From JAYZDB01 sp036338025 (lineage in GTDB: Bacteria > Planctomycetota > UBA1135 > UBA2386), in contig JAYZDB010000259.1 of assembly GCA_036338025.1 (NCBI GenBank), positions 1 through 5,825 of the forward strand: 5,825 nucleotides of DNA, written 5' to 3'. Made by a program: the position numbers and the translations under genes. Of the stretch, positions 1 to 5,825 are shown in pieces; position 1 is the stretch's first letter, and every line of letters begins with the position of its first letter. Below the pieces are notes generated by a model. It saw only the letters and a program-made list of their open reading frames with translations. It did not search any database and was not told the DNA's origin.

Positions 1-2
1 AG

Positions 3-3000
3 CTGGGCGCAAACATCCGCGTCGCGATCGCGACCGAGGGTCCATTGGCCCTGCCAGGCGTCCACGAGGACAAGATCACCACCCTGAACGGCAACAACAA
101 CGACGGCTTCATCAGCGTCATCCGGGACTTTCGGTCGGGAACTTCCCTCGACAACTCCTCAGAATTCTCCCGCGGATTCTTACGCGATCCACACCCACCT
201 CGGTTGCTCGGCGAGATGCTGATGTACGTCGTTCGGGTAGACGCGGTCAACTCCGAGGCCAAGCTGATCACGATCTTCAAGGACAGCATCGAGCACGAAC
301 TAGACCGCGGCGACCTGTTGCGGCTGTTCGTCGATGACAGCGGCGTGCCGATTGCCGCAGTAGAGTTGTTGGAGGACCCTGCCGATGACCTCGGTGAACC
401 GGAGACACAACGAGTCCAGGTGATGGTGCGCCCGGTCCTGGATGCCAACGGCGAGGACCTCCTCGAACTGATCGACCCCAGCAACCGAGCAGGCTTCCCA
501 CCACTGGCCACGCCGCAACAGGAAGAGTGGCTACGACAAAACGCACCAAAGGCGGTGCTGGTCTGTGAGTACACCCACCGCCGACTACACCCGGTCCAGC
601 CAGATCCCAATACACCGGTCTACTACGGGGACGACCCTCGGAACTTCCTGAGCTTCAGTCCGCGCCCATTGGCGAACGACCTCAATGTCATCGTCAACAA
701 CCAGAACATCTCACCGTTTGCAGGTGCGCTCCTGAGGTTCAGCAAACCCATCGACATCAGTACGATCATCGCCTCGGACACCGCCTTCTTCGCAACCCGC
801 GACGTTTTCGACCAGGCGGCGATCGACGACTTCGTCACCACACGGGGTATCGAACCGTCTTCTTTCGACGAGGACAAGTTTCGGACACCTCACCTGATCC
901 AGGGGCAGGTGTTTGACTCGGACGGTTCGCAGACCACCATCCGTATCCAACCTACCCTGGGCTTGTACCTCGATCAGGCCATGCGAGACGCCGCGGAAGC
1001 CGACAAGGCATTGCCGTTCTCCGAGCGTCGATACCACTACTTCCTGCACATCGTGGGCGGGATGAATGGGATCTCGGATCTGGCGGGCAACGCCCTCGAT
1101 TTCCAGGCAGCGAGCGGACCAGGTCTCGAGATCGTAGAAAACGCCGTGCTGGAGTTCGCCCTTGATACACGCATCCGGCCCAACACCACGGAACCGCGCT
1201 ACCCAGACAATATCGTGATCTACCTCGTCCGCCGCTTTCAAGACGCTGACGAGGACGAACGACCGAACTACTACCAGCCAGGAGAAATTACTCCGGTCGG
1301 CAGTTCGACGCCCGCCGCTGCGTGGCGCAGCAATGATCTGTTCGGCCCAGTGTCCTTCTTGCCGTCGGGAGAGTTGATCGGGCGCGCAGCGACGCGAACC
1401 AGAAAGGTCGTCGACAGCCTCAACCAGCAGTCGCCACCACCTCAGAACTCGGAGCTGCGATGGTGCCCGGTAAACGGTCCAACGGGCTTTGGTTCTCCGA
1501 CCCAGATCGTCAATCGAACCGCCGGCATCGTGTTCGGCCAACCGATTCGTAACCCGATCAATCCGTTTGGCTGCCGACTACAGATGGTCTGGCGCGAAAT
1601 TGACATGAGCCTGTCACGAACCGACCCACTGGACTTCAACCTGGATGTCGAACAGCTCTACTGGGCACCGTTCGCAGCAGACTCCATCGTGTTCGATGAG
1701 TTCGACCGCGTTTCGCTCTACCTGGGTCACAGTGAGTTTCGTCCCGAGCCGTGCATCTCGTCCGGCGATGCCTTCCCATCGATGCCCGTGTCAGGCCTGG
1801 ACCAGTTCTTCGAGAGGAACTACGTCCACAATAACCAGGCGGATGGAAACATCGGGCACAAGCCCGACCGCCACCCGGCGTTCCTCGACGCCGTCCTCAC
1901 CATCAACGCCACCGACGCAGTGCTCGAGACAAACGGAGTGAATCGATACCTACCACTGCCGAAGTTCCTCGACGCCAGCAAGACCACCAATCTCCGCAAC
2001 CCGTACTTCGTGTGGCGCGACGAGCAAGAAGTCGCCCAGGGTGGCGCTAACGGCCTCGACGTCGTCACAATGTCGCCCTATCCCTACCTGCTCTCGCCAT
2101 TCCTCGGCGGCCTGGGCAACCGGGTGACAGGCACGCCAGGCAACCTCAACTTCCTCAACGGCGGCTGGGACAACGCAGGCTTGCGAAATCCCACGCGCGG
2201 CCGGCAACTCCGCACCGGCCAATACACCGACACACGCACCGGCGGTTGCGTAGGCACGATCGCCCTGCCGCTGCTCGCGGACTTCTGGGTACACCCGGAT
2301 GATCCGGACTTGCCGACCGCAAATCCGTTCCACGCCAGTGGTATCAATGGCTGGCAAGTCAGCGTCTCGGTGCAGTCCTCAGCGAAGCCGGATTTCCGCA
2401 TCTACTCGGCCGGGCGTGTCGGCACCGGCAATCAAATCGACCCGACCAGCACCCAATGGCAGCAGGCATCCGGCGGATTCCAGCCCGGCGGCATCCCTAC
2501 TCTCCCCGGAGACAACACCGTCTACTGGGTGATGGCCGACTTCCTGAAGCGAACCAGCGTGGTGACCTCGGGATTCGTGGACATCGCCAACCCGCACCGC
2601 ATGCCGGCCGGCGGAGACCCCCGCCTCGGTCCCTATGACCTGACCGACAAGCTGCCGACCTACACCTACGACTTCGAACCACCGTTATCGAACCTGCCTC
2701 CCGGCACCGGAGTGGTCGCCCAGTTCCGCGGCGCCAGCAAGATCACTCGCCCCAACCAATGGTGGCCACCGGTCGGCACCAACGCACCGACGACCGATAA
2801 CTTCCCTCTCGATCCGCTGAAAGCCGGCGATGCACACATCCACCACTGGGACAACCGGAACATCCAAGGCACCGGCACGCGCCGCAGGTGGTTCTCGTAC
2901 CTCTACAACGAGACCGTTACGTCCTACACCGAGGATCCAAACGATCTGACAGATCTCGACTTCACCGACACCTTCAGTGGCCCGAATGAGTCGTTCAAGC

Positions 3001-3119
3001 CAGAAGACGTGCAGTACTTCAACTGGCGTTTCCTGCTCAAGAACAATGTCGAAGTGACTCCACCTGTCGCCCCGAAGATTCAGGCATTTTCCTGTGCCTA
3101 CCGCCTGTCCAAGCAGTGA
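3..3119 (+). CDS. Large Ig-like (Big_5/SbsA-type) domain protein, 5' partial
   Basis: This is the C-terminal part of a large protein, probably exported and acting at or outside the cell surface; its precise role is not known. The frame is open from the left edge to a TGA at 3117-3119, giving 1038 codons. The TTG at 45 is not a credible start, because in-frame coding sequence (LGANIRVAIATEGP) precedes it. Counting residues from that TTG, about 205-350 look like a bacterial Ig-like domain of the SbsA/Big_5 kind: an opening strand with SPFAGALLRFSKPID, then a closing GISDLAGNAL typical of these domains. Residues 55-175 are beta-rich and unassigned. Residues 360-1024 are rich in Asn, Pro, Gly and aromatics, with no membrane segment. 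The end (YFNWRFLLKNNV, then PKIQAFSCAYRL) resembles the last strands of extracellular beta-sandwich domains. The signal peptide or lipobox, if present, lies outside the window. The coding call is firm; the export and Planctomycetota assignments are inference. Confidence 0.88.
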   Translation: MGANIRVAIATEGPLALPGVHEDKITTLNGNNNDGFISVIRDFRSGTSLDNSSEFSRGFLRDPHPPRLLGEMLMYVVRVDAVNSEAKLITIFKDSIEHELDRGDLLRLFVDDSGVPIAAVELLEDPADDLGEPETQRVQVMVRPVLDANGEDLLELIDPSNRAGFPPLATPQQEEWLRQNAPKAVLVCEYTHRRLHPVQPDPNTPVYYGDDPRNFLSFSPRPLANDLNVIVNNQNISPFAGALLRFSKPIDISTIIASDTAFFATRDVFDQAAIDDFVTTRGIEPSSFDEDKFRTPHLIQGQVFDSDGSQTTIRIQPTLGLYLDQAMRDAAEADKALPFSERRYHYFLHIVGGMNGISDLAGNALDFQAASGPGLEIVENAVLEFALDTRIRPNTTEPRYPDNIVIYLVRRFQDADEDERPNYYQPGEITPVGSSTPAAAWRSNDLFGPVSFLPSGELIGRAATRTRKVVDSLNQQSPPPQNSELRWCPVNGPTGFGSPTQIVNRTAGIVFGQPIRNPINPFGCRLQMVWREIDMSLSRTDPLDFNLDVEQLYWAPFAADSIVFDEFDRVSLYLGHSEFRPEPCISSGDAFPSMPVSGLDQFFERNYVHNNQADGNIGHKPDRHPAFLDAVLTINATDAVLETNGVNRYLPLPKFLDASKTTNLRNPYFVWRDEQEVAQGGANGLDVVTMSPYPYLLSPFLGGLGNRVTGTPGNLNFLNGGWDNAGLRNPTRGRQLRTGQYTDTRTGGCVGTIALPLLADFWVHPDDPDLPTANPFHASGINGWQVSVSVQSSAKPDFRIYSAGRVGTGNQIDPTSTQWQQASGGFQPGGIPTLPGDNTVYWVMADFLKRTSVVTSGFVDIANPHRMPAGGDPRLGPYDLTDKLPTYTYDFEPPLSNLPPGTGVVAQFRGASKITRPNQWWPPVGTNAPTTDNFPLDPLKAGDAHIHHWDNRNIQGTGTRRRWFSYLYNETVTSYTEDPNDLTDLDFTDTFSGPNESFKPEDVQYFNWRFLLKNNVEVTPPVAPKIQAFSCAYRLSKQ
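686..1094 (+). other. Ig-like (Big_5/SbsA-type) domain region within the first CDS
   Basis: This stretch encodes the only part of the first protein that I can place in a domain family. It opens with a strand containing the usual small-residue and FSKPID pattern (family form: a hydrophobic strand, then F-S-x-P-hydrophobic-D). A threonine/isoleucine-rich stretch follows (IIASDTAFF). It closes with GISDLAGNAL, matching the common ending 'L.D.AGN.L' of bacterial Ig-like domains. The middle is longer than usual: an extra 40-60 residues, rich in Asp, Phe and Arg, separate the opening strand from the QVFDSDGSQTTIRIQP strand. Such domains usually serve as structural spacers in surface or secreted proteins and carry no catalytic residues. 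Domain limits are approximate. Confidence 0.62.
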
Positions 3120-3224
3120 GACAGTCTCCGACCGTGTAGAGACACAGGAACGAACGCTCCACGACAGACGCGAGAATCTACTCGAGACTGTCGTAGAGCG
3201 ATGAGCCTGCAGCGCCAGATAGCG
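3120..3224. other. Convergent intergenic gap
   Basis: These 105 bases separate the TGA of the left gene from the TAG (reverse strand) of the right gene. No plausible small gene is seen. The gap is dense in short inverted repeats built around gagac/gtctc and gacag/ctgtc. They include an odd-length palindrome, gagacagtctc, that overlaps the left stop codon (3118-3128). A second small hairpin, agcgc with gcgct around a 6-base loop (3211-3226), overlaps the right gene's stop codon. Because transcription arrives from both sides, the gap is the expected place for terminators. Confidence 0.8.
3161..3194. terminator. Candidate bidirectional terminator hairpin
   Basis: An imperfect hairpin of 34 bases lies between the converging genes. 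Outer arms acgacag (3161-3167) and ctgtcgt (3188-3194) pair over 7 bp. An A-A mismatch, one C-G pair and a G-A mismatch follow. Inner arms cgag (3171-3174) and ctcg (3181-3184) pair over 4 bp, closing a 6-base loop, aatcta. Because it is an inverted repeat, it would form in transcripts from either strand. No T-run follows on either strand, so it does not meet the textbook form of an intrinsic terminator. It may act weakly, protect 3' ends, or be chance. Confidence 0.38.
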
Positions 3225-5825
3225 CTAGCGGCCCTCGTTGATGTCCTTCTTCTTGGCAGGCTCCTTGCGGGACTTGCCGGCGTCGGGATCCTTGACATGG
3301 ATATCCAGCCAGTGAATCCACCGCGCCCACAGATCGAGGATGGTGGCGCCCGCGCCAGGTCCATGTCCCTCGTAGGGATACATGTAGAGAGACGCCTTCT
3401 TGCCGAGCCCGTTGAGAGCCTGGAACATCCGCGGCGAGTGGATCGGGAAGGTACCCGTGTTGTTGTCATCCATCCCGTGGTACATCAGCAGCGCACCGTT
3501 GACCTGATTCGCCCACAGCAATGGAGACATCCGCAGATAGGTCTCTCGTGCCGTCCAAACATCACGGCGCTCCGACTGGAAAGACATCGGCGTTAGCGTG
3601 CGGTTGTAGTTGCCATCGCCAGCGATCCCAGCCTTGAAGAAGGGTGTGTGGGCAAGGGCGTTGGCGGTCCCGAACGCACCGTAGCTGTGCCCGCCGATCG
3701 CGAGCCGGTTGCGATCGATGATCTGGCGCCGATCGAGGTCGTCGATGACCGCCCACAGGCTGTTGCGGAGATCGCCGACAAAGTTGTCGTTCATCCGGCC
3801 TTCCTCGCCCACGATCGGACAGTCCGGCGCCACAACTACGTAGCCCATCAAGGTCAGCAATTCCATCGTACGGGTCCGCAGGCCGGGGAAGCGGTTCGTA
3901 GGCTGTGGGCGCTGACGGCTGTCGTAGGCGGCCTGACTGGTGAACTCCCTGGGGTAGAACCAGAACAGTGCTGGCAGTCGACTGCCGTGGTTCGGAGGGA
4001 TCGTCACCTTGACCCAGAACTTGAAGCCATCGACTCGCTCGACCTGGAATCGCAACCGCTTGGCCTTGGTGAAGCTTGGCGCTGGGTCAACGTTGTCAGT
4101 AAGTCGCCGCAACTTGTTGGTCTTGCTGTCACGGAGATAGGTATTCGGCACCGCCGTGGCGGACTGACGCTGGACGATTGCGCCGGTGAAATCATCATCT
4201 GTCGGCAGGCTGAAGGACTCGTGGAAATCACCCGTGGGCTCCTGCCAGACCCGCTTCTTCTCACCGGTGCCAATCGCGATCCGATCGACGTAGGAGCGCG
4301 AAAACCCCGTCTTCTTGTCTTTCGGTTCATCAGAACCCGAAACGTAGACATGCTTCCCGTCCGTTGTTGTCCGGACAATCCGCCCGCCACGTGGACCCTT
4401 CTTCGACAAGAGACCGCGTGAACCACCACGACTTCCACGGCCGCCACGGCGCGTAGGTCGCCTCGAACTGGTCTCGGAGGGCGTAGAGGCGGCAGTAGTC
4501 TTCTCGAGAATCTTCAACTGCTTGTCAGGGTGCGACAGATCGACTGCAAAGACCTTGCGGACCCCATCGACAGTCTGCGTGACGTAGATCCGCTGGCAGT
4601 CCTCCGAGTAGGCGACGCTGCTGATCGGGTGTTCACTCTCCCACACTACCTTGCTGCTGGTCTTCGAGTACGGCGGTAGCCACTGCATGACCCGGTCCTT
4701 TCGCTTGTCGGGCTCTTTCGCATCGGCACCTGGCCCGGCACTTCGATCACGACTGGACCCGTCCCGTCGACCCCCACGACGTGCCTGGCGATTGCCACGT
4801 GCACGCCCTGCATCGGCGACCGGTCGCGGCTTGCCCTTGGCGTCGGCATCGTTCTTCGGGTCTGCCTTCTGCTTGGGGTCCGCCTTCGCCTTGTCATCGA
4901 CCTTCTTCTTGGGGCCTGCCTTCGCCTTGGCGTCGACCTTCTTCTTGGGGTCTGCCTTCGCCTTGGCGTCGGCCTTCTTCTTGGGATCCGCCTTTGCCTT
5001 GGCGTCGGCCTCCGGCTTTTTCGGTTCCCGCTCGAGGAACGACATTCCGAGACCGTCCGGCCGCCAGGTCAGCGAGCGCTTGCCGGTACTCGAAGGTCGG
5101 CCACCGCGGCCCCCAGACGAGGAGCCTAAGCGCAACTTGCGCTCACTGAATTGGTGGACGGCCTTGCCTTCGCTATCCCAAAGCTCGTCCTTGGACCCAA
5201 AGCTCCGTGTCGGCACGAAGTAGCTGAATGGCTTCTGCATCGTGGTGACCCGAAAGTGCTTCGCGGTCGGGGAAACCCCGATCTTGGTGAACATCGCTGG
5301 CGAACCAACCTTGGTGACTTCTCCGCTCTCGGCATGGACGAGCGAGAGCTGCCCGGTTGCAAGATGCTCGAGCAGAAGCTTGTCGTAGGGCGTCTTCAAG
5401 AGGAAGCGGTAGGTGCGGGTCGGAGTCTTCCCATCACGGGTCACCCACACAGTTGGCTCCGGAGAAACCGCCGGTCGTTCGGGTAGATCACCAGCACCCT
5501 CGGGCACCAGCACCGTGAGGATCTTTCCGCTATCCCAGGTCCAATGGAACGAGGTCACGAAAGTCGCGAGCATTGGCGTGTCCGTGACTCGCTTGCTACG
5601 ACCGGTCTTGATGTCGGCGACGTAGAGAAACGAACCATCGCGGGCATGTCCGATGAATGCGAGTTTGCTGCCGTCGGGAGAAAACGTCCCACCGCCAACG
5701 GTCTCGGTCCCGTCCGGGGCGGCAATGTCGATACGGCTTCCCGACTTGTAGGCGACCAACTCGTATCCAACCGTGTAACGGGTGGTCAGCGACCGTGAAC
5801 GCCGAGCGTTGTGATCGATCGCGGT
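3225..5825 (-). CDS. S9 family serine peptidase, glutamyl endopeptidase (S9D)-like, 5' partial
   Basis: This is a prolyl-oligopeptidase-fold serine peptidase that would cleave peptides, probably after glutamate if it behaves like its closest known relatives, the chloroplast glutamyl endopeptidases. The frame is open from the right edge to a TAG at 3225-3227, giving 866 codons. The TTG at 5757-5759 is not the start: 22 upstream codons, including an RSR then YTVGYE stretch, also fit the family. Counting from that TTG, residues 1-570 form the beta-propeller (TFSPDGSKLAFIG, LATGQLSL, KPFSYFVPTRSFG) and about 571-822 the alpha/beta-hydrolase domain. The nucleophile is Ser692 in GGHSYGAFG, the acid Asp765 in HGMDDNNTG and the base His799 in YEGHGPG. 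GNYNRTLTPMSFQ after the nucleophile and LFWFYPREF near 598 are hallmarks of this subgroup. The propeller carries a repeat insert (about 245-352) and Arg/Gly-rich tracts. The charged tail is KSRKEPAKKKDINEGR. Localisation is unknown, since the N-terminus is missing. Family similarity was judged from memory, not by alignment. Confidence 0.93.
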   Translation of the reverse strand, partial: TAIDHNARRSRSLTTRYTVGYELVAYKSGSRIDIAAPDGTETVGGGTFSPDGSKLAFIGHARDGSFLYVADIKTGRSKRVTDTPMLATFVTSFHWTWDSGKILTVLVPEGAGDLPERPAVSPEPTVWVTRDGKTPTRTYRFLLKTPYDKLLLEHLATGQLSLVHAESGEVTKVGSPAMFTKIGVSPTAKHFRVTTMQKPFSYFVPTRSFGSKDELWDSEGKAVHQFSERKLRLGSSSGGRGGRPSSTGKRSLTWRPDGLGMSFLEREPKKPEADAKAKADPKKKADAKAKADPKKKVDAKAKAGPKKKVDDKAKADPKQKADPKNDADAKGKPRPVADAGRARGNRQARRGGRRDGSSRDRSAGPGADAKEPDKRKDRVMQWLPPYSKTSSKVVWESEHPISSVAYSEDCQRIYVTQTVDGVRKVFAVDLSHPDKQLKILEKTTAASTPSETSSRRPTRRGGRGSRGGSRGLLSKKGPRGGRIVRTTTDGKHVYVSGSDEPKDKKTGFSRSYVDRIAIGTGEKKRVWQEPTGDFHESFSLPTDDDFTGAIVQRQSATAVPNTYLRDSKTNKLRRLTDNVDPAPSFTKAKRLRFQVERVDGFKFWVKVTIPPNHGSRLPALFWFYPREFTSQAAYDSRQRPQPTNRFPGLRTRTMELLTLMGYVVVAPDCPIVGEEGRMNDNFVGDLRNSLWAVIDDLDRRQIIDRNRLAIGGHSYGAFGTANALAHTPFFKAGIAGDGNYNRTLTPMSFQSERRDVWTARETYLRMSPLLWANQVNGALLMYHGMDDNNTGTFPIHSPRMFQALNGLGKKASLYMYPYEGHGPGAGATILDLWARWIHWLDIHVKDPDAGKSRKEPAKKKDINEGR
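3363..3767 (-). other. Catalytic core of the S9 peptidase (Ser, Asp, His triad)
   Basis: This segment contains all three catalytic residues. The Ser codon is at 3684-3686 within GGHSYGAFG, the Asp codon at 3465-3467 within HGMDDNNTG, and the His codon at 3363-3365 within YEGHGPG. Their order and spacing (about 73 residues from Ser to Asp, 34 from Asp to His) are normal for family S9. In HGMDDNNTG the acid is taken as the residue four after the His, by comparison with the HGxxD pattern of dipeptidyl peptidase IV and plant glutamyl endopeptidase. Nothing in the core is missing, so the enzyme should be active despite the propeller insert. Confidence 0.88.
4380..4469 (-). other. Arg/Gly-rich tract in the peptidase propeller
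   Basis: This stretch encodes residues 431-460 (counted from the TTG at 5759), which read SSRRPTRRGGRGSRGGSRGL followed by LSKKGPRGGR. It is strongly basic and glycine-rich, with several RGG-like steps, and is expected to be disordered. It falls between two propeller strands, just after ILEKTTAASTPSE and before IVRTTTDGKHVYVSG, so it probably forms a long surface loop. It is separate from the larger insert encoded at about 4704-5027. Confidence 0.7.
4704..5027 (-). other. Low-complexity basic insertion in the propeller domain
   Basis: About 108 residues (about 245-352) interrupt the propeller between TWRPDGLGMSFLERE and RVMQWLPPY. Plant glutamyl endopeptidases, as I recall them, have only a short loop at the matching place, after a similar 'RRSINWR' strand. 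The first half is a Lys/Ala/Asp/Pro tandem repeat. The second half (about 315-345) is Arg/Gly/Ser-rich and includes GRARGNRQARRGGRRDGSS. The whole is very basic, probably disordered or partly helical, and contains no catalytic residue. The boundaries are inferred from where propeller-like sequence stops and resumes. Confidence 0.72.
4830..5009 (-). repeat. 36-bp tandem repeat encoding a 12-residue Lys/Ala/Asp/Pro unit
   Basis: Four clear in-frame copies lie head to tail without spacers at 4974-5009, 4938-4973, 4902-4937 and 4866-4901; a degenerate fifth copy lies at 4830-4865. The protein units are ADAKAKADPKKK (twice), VDAKAKAGPKKK, VDDKAKADPKQK and ADPKNDADAKGK. The first two DNA copies differ at three of 36 bases, all silent third-position changes. 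The later copies carry replacements. Degeneracy increases toward the C-terminal end of the array. The unit length being a multiple of three keeps the frame through copy-number change. Confidence 0.92.
5082..5129 (-). other. Short Ser/Gly/Arg-rich loop in the propeller
   Basis: Residues 211-226 (LGSSSGGRGGRPSSTG) form a glycine- and serine-rich, basic loop just before the propeller strand KRSLTWRPDG. It is the first of three Arg/Gly-rich tracts in this protein. It is likely a flexible surface loop; no function can be read from it. Confidence 0.55.

Noticed and set aside
45..47. TTG at 45 as the start of the Ig-like gene
   Set aside because: The same frame is open to the window edge, and a secreted protein would need a signal peptide, which is not present after this TTG.
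711..1541. 276-codon minus-strand ORF inside the Ig-like gene
   Set aside because: It is a long antisense frame, as expected in GC-rich coding DNA. It has no recognisable domain and conflicts with the well-supported plus-strand frame.
3098..3469. Small minus-strand ORF spanning the gap between the genes
   Set aside because: It overlaps the 3' ends of both genes in another frame and has an Arg/Ser-rich composition typical of shadow frames.
3648..4421. 257-codon plus-strand ORF opposite the peptidase gene
   Set aside because: It lies opposite the catalytic domain, whose motifs are unmistakable on the minus strand. Its product shows no domain pattern, so it is a shadow frame.
4830..5009. 36-bp repeats as a possible CRISPR array
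   Set aside because: The copies are directly adjacent without spacers, in frame with the peptidase, and differ mainly at third positions or by codon replacements. This is a coding tandem repeat.
4651..5223. Plus-strand ORF with a repetitive Phe/Ala/Leu-rich product resembling membrane segments
   Set aside because: It is the antisense reading of the Lys/Ala/Asp/Pro repeat, and lies opposite a gene confirmed by motifs. The hydrophobic look follows from the complement of AAG and GCC codons.
5757..5759. Reverse-strand TTG as the start of the peptidase
   Set aside because: Twenty-two more codons are open upstream to the window edge and resemble the family sequence before the propeller, so the true start lies outside.

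Overview
The window holds two long protein-coding genes that converge on a short gap. Both run off the ends of the window, so neither true start is visible. The DNA is GC-rich, with strong G/C use at third codon positions. A long secreted-type protein with a bacterial Ig-like (SbsA/Big_5-type) domain next to a prolyl-oligopeptidase-fold peptidase carrying lysine/alanine and arginine/glycine low-complexity inserts suggests an uncultured Planctomycetota-like bacterium. That placement is an inference from protein style; the window has no rRNA or marker gene.

Positions 3-3119 (+) encode the C-terminal 1038 residues of a large, mostly beta-type protein with one recognisable Ig-like domain and a long C-terminal part I cannot assign. 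Positions 3120-3224 are a 105-base gap between the two stop codons. The gap contains an imperfect hairpin that could end transcription from both sides, plus an alternative pairing that uses the same bases.

Positions 3225-5825 (-) encode the C-terminal 866 residues of a family S9 serine peptidase. Its detailed sequence resembles the plant chloroplast glutamyl endopeptidase group (MEROPS S9D): an N-terminal beta-propeller, then an alpha/beta-hydrolase domain with an intact Ser-Asp-His triad. Its unusual feature is a stretch of about 110 residues inserted in the propeller. This stretch is built from a 12-residue Lys/Ala/Asp/Pro tandem repeat followed by an Arg/Gly-rich tract, and further Arg/Gly-rich tracts lie on either side.

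The genes face each other, so they are not an operon, and nothing here ties their functions together. I see no tRNA, rRNA, CRISPR array, insertion sequence or phage gene. The most distinctive observation is the repeat-bearing glutamyl-endopeptidase-like enzyme.
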